Assembly: GCA_029251785.1 (NCBI GenBank)
Contig: JAQXCQ010000004.1
Coordinates: 1 to 44,839 of the forward strand
Source of the DNA: Maricaulis sp.
GTDB lineage: Bacteria; Pseudomonadota; Alphaproteobacteria; Caulobacterales; Maricaulaceae
DNA: 44,839 nt
Reading direction: 5' to 3'
The notes below the pieces were generated by a model. It made no database searches and was not told where the DNA came from. It worked only from the letters and a program-made list of their open reading frames with translations. The position numbers were made by a program, and so were the translations under genes. The stretch's first letter is position 1; each line of letters opens with the position of its first letter. Positions 43,801 to 44,839 of the stretch are shown here, one piece after another.

Positions 43801-44499
43801 TCAGTCGGCGTCGCTTGTTTGTTCGGCCAGGACCAGGGTTTCGCGAGCATTCTCTAGGCTGTCGCTGATCGCGTATCTCAGCGCGCCTTGATAGATGACG
43901 AGCGCCTCGAGGTCGGATTCAGCCAGAGGGACCAGCTCCGGATCAAAGGACAGAGCCCGGCGCGAATCGTTCAGGGATGTGTAATCGACGGCGTCGAACA
44001 GCGCTGTCGATCCCGTCAGATGGCTCGCCGCCTCCGGCCACAGGTATTCATTGCGCTCGATGGTCTGATTGAACCGTGACAAGGCCGTCCGCAACTCCGT
44101 CGGCAGGAGAGAGAGTTCACCCGACGCGACCATCTCGGCGAATACGGCGGACCGTGTTGGTGGCCGGCCGACATGGCGGACGAGACCCAGCCAGTGCGTC
44201 ATCGTCTCTGGATCCGTCGTGGCGATCGTATCCTCCCGAATCGCTCGGATGACATTTTCGGTGGCCGCCTCATAGGCCGTCGCAATCTCCTCGGAGCTTA
44301 CCAGGGTAGCCTCAAGGGTTCGGAACTCTTCGGTGATGCGCCCCATAAGTTCGTTGGCGCGCGCATCCGCCTGGCGGCTCTCATTCCAGGCATTGACCTG
44401 GAAGCCGATCACCACGCCCGCGATCACGATCACAAACTCGACAGCGGCAGCAAACCAGTCCTGCTCGCGGATAGCCTTGGAGATATTACTTAGGATCAT
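43801..44499 (-). CDS. DUF6090-like single-pass membrane protein
   Basis: 232 residues. A cytoplasmic start of about 15 residues (REQDWF) leads to one membrane helix (AAAVEFVIVIAGVVIGFQVNAW, about 16-38, residues named by their ends) that continues into NESRQADARANELMGRITEEF, the signature arrangement of DUF6090-type proteins. The remainder is a helical periplasmic domain with conserved-looking stretches TYWL-like MTHWLGLV, FAEMVASGELSLLP and LRTALSRFNQTIERNEYL. Function unknown; usually a stand-alone gene. It starts about 50 bases from the tRNA-Ser end, on the other strand, and ends the recognisable content of the window. Confidence 0.75.
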   Translation of the reverse strand: MILSNISKAIREQDWFAAAVEFVIVIAGVVIGFQVNAWNESRQADARANELMGRITEEFRTLEATLVSSEEIATAYEAATENVIRAIREDTIATTDPETMTHWLGLVRHVGRPPTRSAVFAEMVASGELSLLPTELRTALSRFNQTIERNEYLWPEAASHLTGSTALFDAVDYTSLNDSRRALSFDPELVPLAESDLEALVIYQGALRYAISDSLENARETLVLAEQTSDAD

Positions 44500-44839
44500 G
44501 TTTTGCTCCCGATGATCGGTATCAACATTTAAGACAAAGCGCTGCTTGGCAATCGAATTATGGTGCCAGCGCGCTCACTCCATGAGAGCCCACGGCCTCC
44601 GGCCGCAGGAAGATTCAACGAACGAATGCTCACGCTCCCGGCCTGGTCGCAGAGGGCGGTCCAGGGTGTAGCCCGATCGGAAGACAAGCTCGTTCTTGTC
44701 TGACACCACCGCCACGATCTCATTACTGGTCGTCTTCGTCTTTGCGCGACGACGCGCTATTTGGCCGCAATACCACGTCCCGATCAGCATCCAACCGTGG
44801 CGCGGCGCGGCTTGTATCAAGCTCCGCATTCTCAAAACT
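44500..44839. other. Terminal 340 bases without a clear gene; doubtful open frame on the minus strand
   Basis: A minus-strand frame is open from the right edge to a stop at 44575 and would encode at least 87 residues, ending SCGRRPWALME. It has a basic, Arg/Lys-rich composition with no recognisable domain and no clear ribosome site inside the window. It might be the 3' end of a gene beyond the right edge, a remnant or a chance frame. Confidence 0.3.

Noticed and set aside
1-44839. CRISPR arrays, insertion sequences or prophage genes
   Set aside because: No regularly spaced repeats, transposase motifs or phage structural genes were seen on either strand.

Overview
The window looks like chromosome of a prosthecate, probably marine, alphaproteobacterium near Caulobacterales/Maricaulales (Maricaulis, Oceanicaulis or Hirschia-like). 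This is inferred from Caulobacter-style gene content: a holdfast (hfs) polysaccharide locus, a ruvX/gatCAB neighbourhood, a DUF1244 protein, trhO, and moderately GC-rich coding with many 1-4 bp gene overlaps. No insertion sequence, prophage, CRISPR array or rRNA was seen. One tRNA, Ser(GCT), is present.

Region 1 (1-5989). The 5' end of pyrB (minus strand) runs off the left edge. It is separated from ruvX by an accessory island: an AT-rich orphan gene, a DUF1778/GNAT toxin-antitoxin pair with a perfect palindromic operator, an exported PqqB-like metallo-beta-lactamase-fold protein, an AEC transporter, and a membrane-tethered LytTR regulator followed by a polytopic membrane protein.

Region 2 (6090-14098). 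gatC-gatA-[two small membrane proteins]-gatB encode the tRNA-dependent amidotransferase. They are followed by a 2OG-Fe(II) dioxygenase, a Nu-class-like GST, an unrecognised 529-residue protein with two membrane segments flanking a large periplasmic domain, and a small Sel1-type protein.

Region 3 (14202-26596). This is a nearly complete holdfast export and synthesis locus in four transcription blocks. hfsD (outer-membrane export lipoprotein) is divergent from hfsA-hfsB-hfsC (co-polymerase, ATPase-like partner, polymerase). On the minus strand, hfsF-hfsG-hfsH plus a second glycosyltransferase (flippase, GT2, deacetylase, GT2) are all overlapping. hfsK (acyltransferase) is translationally coupled to a Tat-exported GH5-like glycosidase. 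hfsE (initiating phosphoglycosyltransferase) lies convergent to them. Expected pathway: HfsE starts the lipid-linked unit, the GTs extend it, HfsK/HfsH modify it, HfsF flips it, HfsC polymerises it and HfsA/B/D export it. The glycosidase is the unexpected member. The hfsB product lacks the Walker A lysine.

Region 4 (26834-38295). A SulP anion transporter and a run of exported hydrolases: a TolB-propeller/amidohydrolase fusion, an S33-type alpha/beta hydrolase and a penicillin-acylase-family Ntn hydrolase. A LytS/LytTR-type two-component system sits among them.

Region 5 (38305-44839). Mixed housekeeping genes: a GST-fold protein, trhO, a glycine-zipper-like lipoprotein, a DUF1244 protein, a secreted CARDB-like protein, a KefB/KefC-type antiporter, tRNA-Ser and a DUF6090-like membrane protein. 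The last ~340 bases hold only a doubtful open frame.
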